A stretch of DNA of 64,000 nucleotides from a virus (IMGVR_UViG_3300037487_001316:1-64000), one strand, 5' to 3'; counted from the stretch's first letter, positions 48,827 through 58,661 are shown. Numbers and translations: made by a program. Notes: generated by a model not told the origin, from the letters alone.

Positions 48827-49498
48827 ATGACTATATTACCATCTGCCGTCTCATTAAGAAAATACATAGATTATGTTCAACCTCAAGAAAATGTAGGATG
48901 CTGTACATCATGTGCTGTCTTATTAGCCGCAGAAATTATATCAGCAATAGCAGGTCATAAGATAAATTTTTCCAGATTATACCTATATTATATGACTCGA
49001 AAAGCGCAGAATAGATTAGGTCAGCATGGTGCAGAATTAAAAGAGACATTAAATGCATTGGTAGAGAACGGAGTACCGTTAGATAAATCCTGGCCGTTTA
49101 CTTTGCATAGAGTCGATATAAGGCCGTCTCGAGCAGCCATGGAAGAGGCGATTTCGTATAGACAATTTTCCTATCAGATATTAACACCTGGTGATTATAA
49201 AAATTATCTGAATCTAGGTATTCCCATAATAATCGGGTTAAAGACAGGTAAACTTTTCTGGGAATTAAGTGGTGAACTTAGCGAGCAAGCATATAAACCG
49301 ATAAATAATAAAGATAACAGGGAATCTAATGGTCATGCTGTGACTATTATAGGGTATGATGATACTCTGAATGGCGGATCTTGGATTATAGCAAATTCTT
49401 TAGGATTAAGATGGGGTAGTCAAGGTTTCGGGGCTATACCTTATATATGCAACAATGATATATGTGAATCTTATGCTATTACCTATTTGCCAAAATAA
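48827..49498 (+). CDS. Papain-like (C1A-type) cysteine protease
   Basis: A 223-residue protein. Catalytic Cys in NVGCCTSCAVLLAAEI (about 24-39), His in NGHAVTIIGYDD (about 168) and Asn in WIIANSLGLRWGSQGF (about 189): the Cys-His-Asn order of papain-fold peptidases. No signal peptide or propeptide. It lies between sheath and tube, so tail or head maturation is possible. Confidence 0.8.
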   Translation: MTILPSAVSLRKYIDYVQPQENVGCCTSCAVLLAAEIISAIAGHKINFSRLYLYYMTRKAQNRLGQHGAELKETLNALVENGVPLDKSWPFTLHRVDIRPSRAAMEEAISYRQFSYQILTPGDYKNYLNLGIPIIIGLKTGKLFWELSGELSEQAYKPINNKDNRESNGHAVTIIGYDDTLNGGSWIIANSLGLRWGSQGFGAIPYICNNDICESYAITYLPK

Positions 49499-49524
49499 CC
49501 GCCGATAAAAAATTTCGGAAATTT

Positions 49525-49532
49525 GATAAATA
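49525..49532 (+). promoter_or_regulatory. Late promoter of tail tube
   Basis: GATAAATA 29 bases upstream of the tube ATG; SD AGGAGAAA. Confidence 0.65.
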
Positions 49533-49561
49533 GTATTAGCTTTTATAGCAGGAGAAAAAAG

Positions 49562-50179
49562 ATGGCAAATGCACAACCAACAATAGCCAAATTCGGTATA
49601 CCGTTAAATGGTAACAAACTTGGTATTTTACAACCTAAACAGAAATATCGTTTTAGAGTGATTTGGACAAATTTCGGTGAAAATAGAGACCCTAACCAAA
49701 TGACAGCCAGTGTAATGACTTGTACCCGTCCTAAAATTACATATGACGAAGTTAAATTAGATTCATATAATTCTGTAGCATGGATTCAGGGTAAACACAG
49801 TTTTGAAACAATTGAAATTAAATTACGTGACGATATTACAAACTCAGTAGTTTCCTCGGTCGGTGCTCAAGTTCAGAAACAAATGAATCACTTTGAACAG
49901 ACAAGCGCATCAGCAGGTATTAATTACAAGTTTAGTATGGAAATTCATTCGTTGGATGGTACAAATAACGAAGAACTAGAATCATGGTTCCTAGAAGGTT
50001 GCTGGATTAATTCGGCAGCATACAGCGATGGTGATTACGCTAGTGGAGATCCTCAAGAAGTTACATTAACAATTCGTTATGATAATGCAACAAATATTGC
50101 AGGTACTGATCAAGCATACGGTGGTACTGATCCATACCCAAGTACACCAAGCCCAACTGGTGGTACTACTTTCGCTTAA
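49562..50179 (+). CDS. Tail tube protein, gp19-like
   Basis: 205 residues from the ATG at 49562 (MANAQPTIAKFGIP). FRVIWTNFG, SVMTCTRPKITYDEVKLDSYNS and WIQGKHSFETIEIKLRDDITNSV are typical T4-type tube strands. Ends in a Pro/Ser/Gly tail. Polymerises as the inner tube within the sheath. Confidence 0.88.
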   Translation: MANAQPTIAKFGIPLNGNKLGILQPKQKYRFRVIWTNFGENRDPNQMTASVMTCTRPKITYDEVKLDSYNSVAWIQGKHSFETIEIKLRDDITNSVVSSVGAQVQKQMNHFEQTSASAGINYKFSMEIHSLDGTNNEELESWFLEGCWINSAAYSDGDYASGDPQEVTLTIRYDNATNIAGTDQAYGGTDPYPSTPSPTGGTTFA

Positions 50180-50202
50180 TTTCGAAAGTTTGGAGGTGGC
50201 TT

Positions 50203-51432
50203 ATGGCTAACTCGAGCGCAAATAATGGCGGGAAATTCTATTATGAAAAGAGTTCCCGCCATGCTTCTTATAATTTCAATCAATCAGGGCAATCTTTATT
50301 TGTAAATCAGCCTCGGTTTCCGTTTGAGTATTATATCAATATTAATTTGAATAATGTTACAACAGCAACTACGTTTATTTCTGAATTTTTTCTTCCTGAT
50401 GATCTAAAACAAATCATGCCACTTGTTAAGACTGTCGACATGCCAGCCTTTAAGATTGAAACTACGCCATTAAATCAGTATAACAGAAAACGATTGAGTC
50501 AGACAAAGATAGCATTTGAACCAGTTAAAATGGTATTTCATGATGTTGCCGATGGTAAGACCTTAAAATTCTGGGATATGTATTATAGATACTATTTTGC
50601 CGATGGTATTGAACCGGGTATGAATTACGATAAGCCGATTCCGCAAATTGGTGGAACTTACTATACAGAACCAACGGGTGCGGCCGGCGGCCAGAGTACA
50701 GCAGATTTTGCTGCTACAGACCCTAGAAGATTAGATCTAGCAAGTGGATCAGCGACAAATACAAACGGTGATAAGAAAGCACTTCAAAATATTGTATCAG
50801 ATACACTGGATAATCATAATTTTGGTTTTAATTTACCCACTGTGCAGAATGTAAGAAATTTAATTCAATCCATAGACATATATCAGGTACATGGCGGCCG
50901 TTTCAACCAAGTTACATTAGTAAATCCCAGAATCTCAGCATTCACACATGATGTATTAAATTATGCATCAAGTGATAAGACTCTTGAAATGACATTTGTG
51001 TTTGAATATGAATATGCATTTTATACAATACAAAATATGGAATTAGGTAATCCGGGTAATCAGTCAAATAACAATTCGACTATAGAGCAATTTGAGCATG
51101 GTAATTTTTTAGAATTACCCACACTTTCGTTTAAAAGATTTGATCCGGCTTATGTTGAATCAAAAAATCCTTCCCCAGCTTTTACTGCTAATTCTGGTTC
51201 ACAAAACATAGGAAATAATACGCAAGCTTCATTAAGTTCGGTGAAGAGTCAGTATGTAGATACAAATGTGCCAGTAAGAACAAGTTCTAGTTCGTTAGGT
51301 GGGATGGTAGATGTAACACCTGGCCCGGCTAACATACCGTTTACTCCTAATATACAGACTAGACCATTTAACTCTGAAGCAACACCTAATACAACAATGT
51401 ACCCCGATATGAATCGTATAGGCGGTGTATAA
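50203..51432 (+). CDS. Tail tube-like / baseplate-associated protein
   Basis: A 409-residue protein with a tube-like core (FPFEYYININLNN, VKTVDMPAFKIETTPLNQYNRKRLSQ, FNQVTLVNPRISAFTHDVLNY) and an extended Ser/Asn/Pro-rich C-terminus. Probably a tail-tube initiator or cap relative; exact T4 counterpart not assigned. SD GGAGG. Confidence 0.6.
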   Translation: MANSSANNGGKFYYEKSSRHASYNFNQSGQSLFVNQPRFPFEYYININLNNVTTATTFISEFFLPDDLKQIMPLVKTVDMPAFKIETTPLNQYNRKRLSQTKIAFEPVKMVFHDVADGKTLKFWDMYYRYYFADGIEPGMNYDKPIPQIGGTYYTEPTGAAGGQSTADFAATDPRRLDLASGSATNTNGDKKALQNIVSDTLDNHNFGFNLPTVQNVRNLIQSIDIYQVHGGRFNQVTLVNPRISAFTHDVLNYASSDKTLEMTFVFEYEYAFYTIQNMELGNPGNQSNNNSTIEQFEHGNFLELPTLSFKRFDPAYVESKNPSPAFTANSGSQNIGNNTQASLSSVKSQYVDTNVPVRTSSSSLGGMVDVTPGPANIPFTPNIQTRPFNSEATPNTTMYPDMNRIGGV

Positions 51433-51902
51433 TGGCTAATTCACTTTCGTCAATTGGCCGATTTAGTTCTCAGATGCTTACCTATCTGGGTACGCAAAGA
51501 ACTGTTAAGATAGTACCGGGCAGTATAGATAATACATTTAAGTATGCTACAGGAACCACTGTATTTCCTAACCCGGGTTCCATATCTCAAGCAGCATTAG
51601 GTGCAGGCGTTGTTGGCAATTATTCAGCGGCAACATATAATTCAACCAAGTGCTATTTTTTATCACGTGGTGCGACGCAGGTATATGCTGATACAATGAC
51701 CGGCTTAACAATAGATATAGCAAACATGTTGGGTATATCTACAGCAAATTTATTAGTACAATCCGAAGTTAATGGTGTAACGACATTGACACCCGATGCA
51801 TACAGATCTTTTAACATGCTCAGAGATACCGGTAATCAGGTAGGCACAGCTACTAGTGTTAATAATAGATACAGTCTCCAGTCTAGGCAAATAAGGTCTT
51901 AA
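51432..51902 (+). CDS. Hypothetical virion protein
   Basis: 156 residues, Ser/Thr/Gly-rich, starting at the last base of the preceding stop. Contains MTGLTIDIANMLGISTANLLVQSE, possibly a peptidoglycan- or tail-tip-associated fold. Not recognised. Confidence 0.5.
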   Translation: MANSLSSIGRFSSQMLTYLGTQRTVKIVPGSIDNTFKYATGTTVFPNPGSISQAALGAGVVGNYSAATYNSTKCYFLSRGATQVYADTMTGLTIDIANMLGISTANLLVQSEVNGVTTLTPDAYRSFNMLRDTGNQVGTATSVNNRYSLQSRQIRS

Positions 51903-52340
51903 ATGAGATCCTATGTACAAGGCCAGTATAAACCTATAAATCCTAACAAATATGTAGGGACTTATCCTATAATCTTTCGTTCTTCGTGGGAACATAAAGT
52001 TATGGTAATGTTTGATACAAACCCAAATATATCGAGTTGGGCAAGTGAATCCTTAAAAATCCCCTATCAAAATCCATTCACTGGTAAGTATACTGTGTAT
52101 GTGCCTGATTTTGTAGTTACTTATGTGGATGCTAAAGGTAATCAAAAAGCAGAGATTATTGAAGTAAAGCCAGCCAAGGAGACTTTCTTAGAACAAGCAA
52201 AGTCCCAACAGGCTAAGGCAGCGGTCGCATTGAATACTTTCAAGTGGGCAGCAGCACAAGCATTTGCGAAGCATCAGGGCATGACGTTCAGGGTTATGAA
52301 CGAAGGTAATATTTTTAATAACCCGAAAGGTAGAGCCTGA
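51903..52340 (+). CDS. Head completion protein, gp4-like
   Basis: 145 residues: RSSWEHKVMVMFDTNPNISSWASE, YVPDFVVTYVD and IIEVKPAKE give the E...PD...E-x-K nuclease pattern of T4 gp4-type head completion proteins, which trim or seal packaged DNA ends. Abuts neighbours without gap. Confidence 0.8.
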   Translation: MRSYVQGQYKPINPNKYVGTYPIIFRSSWEHKVMVMFDTNPNISSWASESLKIPYQNPFTGKYTVYVPDFVVTYVDAKGNQKAEIIEVKPAKETFLEQAKSQQAKAAVALNTFKWAAAQAFAKHQGMTFRVMNEGNIFNNPKGRA

Positions 52341-52846
52341 TGACTAAGAAAATGGAAGATTTTTTCAACTTACCTCCCACTGAAAAGCCGGCGGTGGAAG
52401 AAGAGTTGCCTACAAAATCTAGAGAGCAACTAATGATCGAAGCTACTGAAATTAATAACGCACTTACTACTGCAGAAAAGATAGATTTCGCATTACCCGT
52501 GGTTGTCGGCCTCGAATCGCACGATAACGAGATGGATGAAGTTGCTAAACGTGCGATGGCAAAATTTGAGGATCTTTGCGATTTAGGCGGTAATGTACCT
52601 GACATGCACGCTGGGAAGATCTTTGAAGTAGCGGCACAATTTCTTAAGATAGCAGCAGATTCTAAGATATCTAAAGCAGATAAGAAATTAAAGATGATTG
52701 ATCTTCAACTCAAGAAAGTTCGTTCAGAACAAATAGATTTAGAACAGGGCAACGGTGATAAACGTCAACTAGGTGGCGGAGAATTCGATAGAAACGAACT
52801 TCTAAAATATATAGTGTCCAGTAAATCAGAAAACTCTGATAAATAG
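52340..52846 (+). CDS. Terminase small subunit, gp16-like
   Basis: 168 residues (T4 gp16 is 164): a central helical pair (KRAMAKFEDLCDLGGNVPDMHAGKIFEVAAQFLKIAADSK) typical for T4-like small terminases and a basic C-terminus. Starts on the last base of the gp4 stop. Confidence 0.78.
   Translation: MTKKMEDFFNLPPTEKPAVEEELPTKSREQLMIEATEINNALTTAEKIDFALPVVVGLESHDNEMDEVAKRAMAKFEDLCDLGGNVPDMHAGKIFEVAAQFLKIAADSKISKADKKLKMIDLQLKKVRSEQIDLEQGNGDKRQLGGGEFDRNELLKYIVSSKSENSDK
52838..52845 (+). promoter_or_regulatory. Late promoter motif
   Basis: GATAAATA over the end of the gp16 gene, 22 bases upstream of the gene at 52868; a short ATAGT/ACTAT pair spans the SD GGAG. Confidence 0.55.
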
Positions 52847-52867
52847 TCGTAACACTGGAGTCACTAT

Positions 52868-53533
52868 ATGGCAGAAAAGAAATCATTTACCTCATATGTT
52901 GCAGATGCAAAGACAGACTATAATTATGTCTTGAAATTTGCAGTGCATGAAATGACCGACGACATGATTGATATGCTCGAATCGTGCTTAAAGAAATACG
53001 ATCTAAAATCAGCATCCTCGTTTAGAAAAACACCTATACAAGAAAGTCCGCTAGATTTTCCTAATATAAAAAATACAGCCGTATTTATTTGTGATTTAAA
53101 GCTTGGCTATCCCGGCTCACTAGATTTCCTTAGAACTTATATCTGTAATAATTTGGGAATTTCCCCACAGCAATTAGCTGTATATTCTGAAAACGATCCA
53201 CGTCAAATTGAGACAGATTTATACCTAGATAGAAATTCTCCAGAATACAAGAAGAAATATAAAACACGCCTTGGCAGCGATCCAGATGATACTGAAACAG
53301 TACCATATGGTGCAGCATATAACACTGATTTCCTAAAGGCTCTTGATAAAGTTAGCAAGGAACGTCAGTCCACAATAGTAATAAATCCGTTAAGTCCAGC
53401 AGAGACAATCGATCATACTACCTTAACAAAGGGGTATGATAGTTTCAATGATCCTAAGAATTTAAAGAAAGACGATTTAGGACTGTTCGGCCGTGTTAAA
53501 AAGCCTAGTCTAACTAGAGCAGGAGTCCTATAA
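52868..53533 (+). CDS. Hypothetical protein in packaging operon
   Basis: A 221-residue protein (YNYVLKFAVHEMTDDMIDMLESCLKKYDL; QLAVYSENDPRQIETD). The position between gp16 and gp17 suggests a head or packaging role. Shares one base with the next start. Not recognised. Confidence 0.6.
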   Translation: MAEKKSFTSYVADAKTDYNYVLKFAVHEMTDDMIDMLESCLKKYDLKSASSFRKTPIQESPLDFPNIKNTAVFICDLKLGYPGSLDFLRTYICNNLGISPQQLAVYSENDPRQIETDLYLDRNSPEYKKKYKTRLGSDPDDTETVPYGAAYNTDFLKALDKVSKERQSTIVINPLSPAETIDHTTLTKGYDSFNDPKNLKKDDLGLFGRVKKPSLTRAGVL

Positions 53534-55107
53534 TGAATTTACAAAGAATGAAACAATTAGCCGGTATTAAGCTTAACGAAGGTGTTGTAGCTATTCCCGG
53601 CGTCGGTCAAGGCAGTGAGTCTAACATGCAAACCGCTGGGACAGTGGGGCGCAATCAAGCTTATGCAGCATACGATGCATCACAGCAACTTGATGAGCTA
53701 GTACGAGTAGGCTCAAATATAGATCCGAAGTCCGGTCGAGTTGCCCCCGACAATGCTGAAGGAAATCCTGATCTGTATAGAAAAAGTAAAGGAACTCAAG
53801 ACTCCAGGACTTGGCGCGATTCTACAGCAAGTGCTATGCGGGCCGCCCGAAAAAATCCTGCAAATAAAGGGGTAAAAGCAGATCAAGAAGGCTATACTTC
53901 TATGAAGTCGGGACAGGATGCTCTAGGAAATTCAAGGAAATTTTCTGACCGGCCTGAAGTACAACTGTCGGTACATCGACGCCCGAGTATGGAGAGTAAA
54001 ACACTAGATGAAAAATCTACCTCTGAAAAACAAGCAAGATTTATGGCTGCCGCAGCACATAATCCTGCATTTGCTAAAAGAGCAGGAATAGATGCAGGCG
54101 TAGCAAAAGAATTCAACAAGGCCGATACTGGCACCTCACAACTTAGTAATGCTATGAAACATAAGACAGAAGAGGGTCTAGGACAGTGGGTTAAAGATAA
54201 GGCTCGTGAAGTATTTAATACTCCTGATAAAAATGGAAATGTAAATTGGTCTAACGGTATGGGTAAGACTACTAAAGCACCTGGAGTAACTCAAGATAAA
54301 TTATCAAAGAATCCTATTAGTCCTGATAGAATGAGCGAAGAAGTAAAGAAGAGCGAGATTCCTGCAGTTCAGCGAAAGGCTGCACAACCGCAGGGGAATT
54401 GGAATATGTCGACTGCTGATTTGAAGCAAGAAAATCCATCAAATAAAGAATGGATGGATCAACGTGCTCAGCAAGTTGGTATTAAACCACGTACTCAAGC
54501 AGATGAGGGTGAAATGTTTCACCCAGATCATGATGCTGTGCATGGTGCAATGTCTGATTCGGATTATAATCAACATCAAGAAATGCAGCAGGATGCACGT
54601 GATGCATTTAACGACTATGTAAGAGGATATCTAACACAGCATTATTCAGCTGATTCTAGATTTTCCGATGACGAAGTTAGCGAGGTGGCCGCTGCTATGG
54701 GTTGTGATGAAGGCGAAGTATGGCAGGCTATGGAAGATATGGGCTTATTAGATGGCAGTGATAGCGAACCCGGTGAAGGCGGCCCTGACAATTATATGGA
54801 TGATGCCGAAGCCTTAGCAAGTGCTGGTCATGGATCTGATGAAGATTACGGCGATTACGGCAATGATGAATTTGAAGAAGCATTAGATTTAAATAATGGC
54901 TACGGTGGCACTAAAGCTGATGGTGAAGATTTCTTCCCTGATGGTGCAGATAGTCCTGTTGTAGATAATGTTGGACCGTCAGGTTCCCGTCAGGGCGATA
55001 ATCCAGAGCAGAAGAAGATGCAGGTTGCAGAAGTTCATAAAGAATTAGTCTATGGTTACAGAAATTATCTAAAAGAATCGGCCTTAACAGCCAAAAAAAA
55101 AAGTTAA
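53533..55107 (+). CDS. Large hypothetical head-operon protein (0-frame product)
   Basis: A 524-residue, low-complexity, acidic protein starting MNLQRMKQLAGIKLNEG. It has a charged helical centre and an Asp/Glu/Gly-rich end (EDYGDYGNDEFEEALD), possibly scaffold- or core-like. It stops 5 bases after a run of ten A (55093-55102), where a -1 shift would continue into the frame of 55203-55604. Confidence 0.6.
   Translation: MNLQRMKQLAGIKLNEGVVAIPGVGQGSESNMQTAGTVGRNQAYAAYDASQQLDELVRVGSNIDPKSGRVAPDNAEGNPDLYRKSKGTQDSRTWRDSTASAMRAARKNPANKGVKADQEGYTSMKSGQDALGNSRKFSDRPEVQLSVHRRPSMESKTLDEKSTSEKQARFMAAAAHNPAFAKRAGIDAGVAKEFNKADTGTSQLSNAMKHKTEEGLGQWVKDKAREVFNTPDKNGNVNWSNGMGKTTKAPGVTQDKLSKNPISPDRMSEEVKKSEIPAVQRKAAQPQGNWNMSTADLKQENPSNKEWMDQRAQQVGIKPRTQADEGEMFHPDHDAVHGAMSDSDYNQHQEMQQDARDAFNDYVRGYLTQHYSADSRFSDDEVSEVAAAMGCDEGEVWQAMEDMGLLDGSDSEPGEGGPDNYMDDAEALASAGHGSDEDYGDYGNDEFEEALDLNNGYGGTKADGEDFFPDGADSPVVDNVGPSGSRQGDNPEQKKMQVAEVHKELVYGYRNYLKESALTAKKKS
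55093..55102 (+). other. A10 slippery run, candidate -1 frameshift site
   Basis: GCC followed by ten A then GTTAA. The 0 frame ends at the TAA at 55105; the -1 frame reads on without stop into the ORF at 55203, which has no good start of its own. Either programmed slippage or a homopolymer length error (A11). Confidence 0.6.
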
Positions 55108-55202
55108 ATGAAAATCAACAGGTCTCTGATATATCTATAAACGATTATTACGGAGACTTTAATGTTTCTACTGACAGTATTGACTACGATAGTACTATTA
55201 GC

Positions 55203-55604
55203 GTGGCAGGAAAAGCATTAGATAGGGAAGGTAATGTTGCAGAGATCGGGTTTGATCTTGATATTGTAGCATCAGCAGGTTGGGAATGGGAACAAGACGA
55301 AAGTCCTACAGGATGGAATTATAAGTCCGATTCTCCAACATATACCACTACTACTTTTGCGTCAGTTAATACACCTGTGGTAAGTTCAGTATCATTCTCC
55401 CCAGAACAAGATTTCACTATAAACGGCGAATCTCATTCTATTCGCAATGCACAGAAGTATATAGATCCTACTGTTCTTAAACAATTACTAAATCCTGTAT
55501 TATATGCGAAGCTAATGGGTTCTGCATTTGAAAAAGAAGCCGAGAATATGGAACAGCCGGAACCAGATTTTGATGAGCCGGATTATAGTAGGGATGAATA
55601 TTAA
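55203..55604 (+). CDS. C-terminal extension reached by frameshift
   Basis: The frame is open from the A10 run through this stretch (LNENQQVSDISINDYYGDF...). The only local start is GTG at 55203 without SD, so it is more likely the -1 frame extension of the preceding gene than a separate gene. It ends 2 bases before gp17. Acidic tail (EPDFDEPDYSRDEY). Not recognised. Confidence 0.55.
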   Translation: MAGKALDREGNVAEIGFDLDIVASAGWEWEQDESPTGWNYKSDSPTYTTTTFASVNTPVVSSVSFSPEQDFTINGESHSIRNAQKYIDPTVLKQLLNPVLYAKLMGSAFEKEAENMEQPEPDFDEPDYSRDEY

Positions 55605-55606
55605 TC

Positions 55607-57181
55607 ATGGCAATATATCAAGATGATACGCTTGTAAAGCGTGCTCATAAGAAACTTCATTATACAAAAGAACAAACAGATGAATTAAGACGTTGTCTTG
55701 ATCCTATCTCTGGACCCGAATATTTCATAACAAATTTTATGTATATTCAGCATCCGACACAAGGTAGACAAAAATTAGCATTATATCCGTTCCAGATAGA
55801 ACTGATTCATACATACCATACATATAGAAAATCTGTAAACATGGTTAGTCGTCAGATGGGTAAAACCACTGTAGCTGCAGGATATCTTCTATGGTTTGCT
55901 ATGTTTAATGAAGATTCGACTATCCTTATCGCATCTAACAAATATGATGGTGCCCAAGAAATTATGCACAGAGTTCGTTATGCGTATGAATCTATACCAG
56001 ACCATATTCGTGCAGGTGTAAAGACTTATAATAAACGCTCTATTGACTTTGACAATAATTCTCGTATTGTAGCAACGACTACCACAGAAAATACAGGTCG
56101 AGGCATGTCCTTATCGCTTGTTTATCTAGATGAGTTTGCATTCGTTGAACCAAATATAGCGAAAGAATTCTGGACTTCTTTATCTCCTACATTATCAACA
56201 GGTGGTAAATGTATTATCACATCAACACCTAACACTGACGAAGATCAGTTTGCTGATATATGGTTTGGGGCGAATAAGCTAGTTGATGCAAATGGAAACG
56301 AAACAATAATCGGTGTGAACGGTTTTAGACCGTACATGTCAACATGGGAAGCTCACCCAGATCGTGATCAAGCATGGGCAGATTCAGAATTTGCAGCACT
56401 AGGCGAAGATAGATTCCTACGAGAACATAAGTGTCAATTCATTACATTTGAAGAAACCCTTATTAATCCTGTTAAACTTGCTCAACTTGAACCATCTCAA
56501 CCTATAAGAAAATCGGGTCAAGTTCGTTGGTATTCTGATATTCGCCCTCATATGACCTATGTTGTTTCTTTAGATCCTTCTATGGGTACCGGCGGCGATA
56601 ACTCTGCAATTCAGGTATTGGAATTACCTTCATTGGTACAGGTAGCCGAATGGAGCAGTAATAAGACTCCTATTGAAGAACAAGTAAGAACAATGAAGCG
56701 TATCTTAGAAGAATTATATGAAGCAGGTAAACCCGAAATATACTGGTCTGTTGAAAGTAATTCTTTAGGTGAAGCCGCCCTGGTTGTTATTCGAGATACA
56801 GGTGAAGAAAACTTCCCCGGTACTATGTTGCACGATCCTAAGAATAGATTGCAAGGTAGAACAGGTCGTAGAGCAGGGTTTGTTACAACAAATAAATCAA
56901 AATTAGAAGCATGTGCTAAATTAAAATTCCTTATAGAATCTAACAAAATGAAAATAAATTCGAGAGGGTTACTATCAGAACTTAAGGTATTTGTTTCTAG
57001 GGGAAACACCTTTGAGGCTAGAATTGGCCAGACAGATGATTTAATTATGGCAATGATATTAGCGATAAGAATGACAGATTATATTTCGACCTGGGATGAT
57101 AAATCGCAGGCAGCAATTAATAGTAATGTTGGTTCGAATAATGATTCTAGTTTCTTATCACCCATGCCGATATGCATCTAA
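55607..57181 (+). CDS. Terminase large subunit, gp17-like
   Basis: A 524-residue protein. Walker A MVSRQMGKTTVAAGY (about 81), Walker B LSLVYLDEFAFVE (about 172), coupling motif ITSTP, then an RNase H-like nuclease domain with VVSLDPSMGTGGDNSAI (about 325) and DDLIMAMILA near the end. Shorter than T4 gp17 (610). It packages DNA into proheads and cuts concatemers. Confidence 0.93.
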   Translation: MAIYQDDTLVKRAHKKLHYTKEQTDELRRCLDPISGPEYFITNFMYIQHPTQGRQKLALYPFQIELIHTYHTYRKSVNMVSRQMGKTTVAAGYLLWFAMFNEDSTILIASNKYDGAQEIMHRVRYAYESIPDHIRAGVKTYNKRSIDFDNNSRIVATTTTENTGRGMSLSLVYLDEFAFVEPNIAKEFWTSLSPTLSTGGKCIITSTPNTDEDQFADIWFGANKLVDANGNETIIGVNGFRPYMSTWEAHPDRDQAWADSEFAALGEDRFLREHKCQFITFEETLINPVKLAQLEPSQPIRKSGQVRWYSDIRPHMTYVVSLDPSMGTGGDNSAIQVLELPSLVQVAEWSSNKTPIEEQVRTMKRILEELYEAGKPEIYWSVESNSLGEAALVVIRDTGEENFPGTMLHDPKNRLQGRTGRRAGFVTTNKSKLEACAKLKFLIESNKMKINSRGLLSELKVFVSRGNTFEARIGQTDDLIMAMILAIRMTDYISTWDDKSQAAINSNVGSNNDSSFLSPMPICI

Positions 57182-57192
57182 CGGACAGATAA

Positions 57193-57200
57193 GATAAATA
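57193..57200 (+). promoter_or_regulatory. Late promoter motif
   Basis: GATAAATA 20 bases upstream of the ATG at 57221; SD AAGGA. Confidence 0.6.
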
Positions 57201-57220
57201 AGAGAAACAAGGATTTGTAT

Positions 57221-58510
57221 ATGGTAGAGATGGATGATATGGCAGGGAAGATATTTGCATTGCTAAAAGGTAATAATTTTCAAATTAAAATCTTTGATGG
57301 CGAAGGTGCAGAAACTACAGACCCAAAAACTGGTCGTCGATTCTTTGTGGTCGATCCCAACATAATGGTAACCATTAACGAACCATCAGACGAGAACAGC
57401 GGTAATATAGAGTTCAGCAAAGGGTCTTCTGTGGATGATTCTGTGGATTCATTACAAGATAATATTCGTAAGATAGCAGACGAATTCCAATTAAATGCAA
57501 ATATTAAAGTCTTTGGTAAAACTATTCAACCAAGAGATTATGCCTATCAGGCGAAGATGAAAAAGGAAACTAACATGAATACACTGGCCGAAAGTTTAAG
57601 CAGGATGTTTGGCTCTGCAAGAACATCACAACAGACTCTTGAGAATGTTAGAATTCTGGTGAAGCATAAAACAGCAGTTGACGAAAATGTTCGCGGATCT
57701 CGTTCACGCCATATAAGCGCAATTTTCCTAGAATGCAATGGTGAACGTATTCGTTTCCCACATAACTATCTACCCGGCGCAAGAGCAGGGGCACAACATA
57801 TGGCACACGGTGGATCCATGAGCGATAAAGTTGGTGCATATATAATTGAAAGCACAGGTCAACTTCTAACACTTCAGTCGTTTAATCGTTATGTGACTAC
57901 AAACAAACTTATTAACGAAGATAGTTCGAGTATTGTTGATACAGTTAAAGAAAATATCGAAACACTTCGTACTGAATTAAAGAAACTCACAGGTTCGAAG
58001 ACCTATGAAACAGTTAAGGCACGCTTAGAAACATTTGAGCGTGAACCACTTGCTGAAGATGATACAAGTCAATTAAAGGAACTTTTTACTATTCGTCGCT
58101 TCGATGAAAAGTTTGAAGGAGTATTACCTATCATTAAACAACTTGTTCAAGAGAAAGATACCTTCCATAAACGCATTGAAGAAGCTGCCGGGAATATTAT
58201 CTTGCTTCGTCGTGAGGCACTAAGTACAACACCGATGTTTGAGTTCGCGAGCGATAATGCTCGTATTGGATTTAAACTAAATGAATTTGCATTGCGTATT
58301 ATAGAAAATGATGAGCTATCTAGTTTTGTTAATAAGATTGGTACAAAATTATGTAAAGAGGGTATGGTAAACGATTTCGAACGTGCTGTACTTAAACAAG
58401 TTTTAGAAAATGCTAAGATAGTGGAAAAGGCTGTCGAAGCTAGGAAAGATATCAAAGAAACAACCGACCTGACTGCTTACTTTGATAAATATGATTACAA
58501 CTTCTTTTAA
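57221..58510 (+). CDS. Hypothetical protein
   Basis: A 429-residue protein from the ATG at 57221 (TTG at 57215 also possible). An N-terminal beta domain (FQIKIFDGEGAETTDPKTGRRFFVVDP), a middle domain (RHISAIFLECNGERIRFPHNYLPGARAGAQHM) and a helical C-terminus. Late promoter and position suggest a structural or packaging-linked protein. Not recognised. Confidence 0.6.
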   Translation: MVEMDDMAGKIFALLKGNNFQIKIFDGEGAETTDPKTGRRFFVVDPNIMVTINEPSDENSGNIEFSKGSSVDDSVDSLQDNIRKIADEFQLNANIKVFGKTIQPRDYAYQAKMKKETNMNTLAESLSRMFGSARTSQQTLENVRILVKHKTAVDENVRGSRSRHISAIFLECNGERIRFPHNYLPGARAGAQHMAHGGSMSDKVGAYIIESTGQLLTLQSFNRYVTTNKLINEDSSSIVDTVKENIETLRTELKKLTGSKTYETVKARLETFEREPLAEDDTSQLKELFTIRRFDEKFEGVLPIIKQLVQEKDTFHKRIEEAAGNIILLRREALSTTPMFEFASDNARIGFKLNEFALRIIENDELSSFVNKIGTKLCKEGMVNDFERAVLKQVLENAKIVEKAVEARKDIKETTDLTAYFDKYDYNFF

Positions 58511-58517
58511 GAAGTTC

Positions 58518-58546
58518 TTGACAAACACACAAGGTTTTCGTACACT
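58518..58546 (+). promoter_or_regulatory. Sigma70-like promoter of gp32 gene
   Basis: TTGACA, 17-base spacer, TACACT. The 115-base leader that follows (58547-58661) has no gene and could hold a translational operator, as in T4 gene 32. Confidence 0.65.
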
Positions 58547-58661
58547 AACTACATACGAAGACCTTAGCAGGTAAGATGCGAAAGGGCCTAACGTGACCCG
58601 AGTAGATCGTAGTTCAAATAAAAGCGTTTAAATTTTAACCAAAGCATAGGAAATAAAAATC

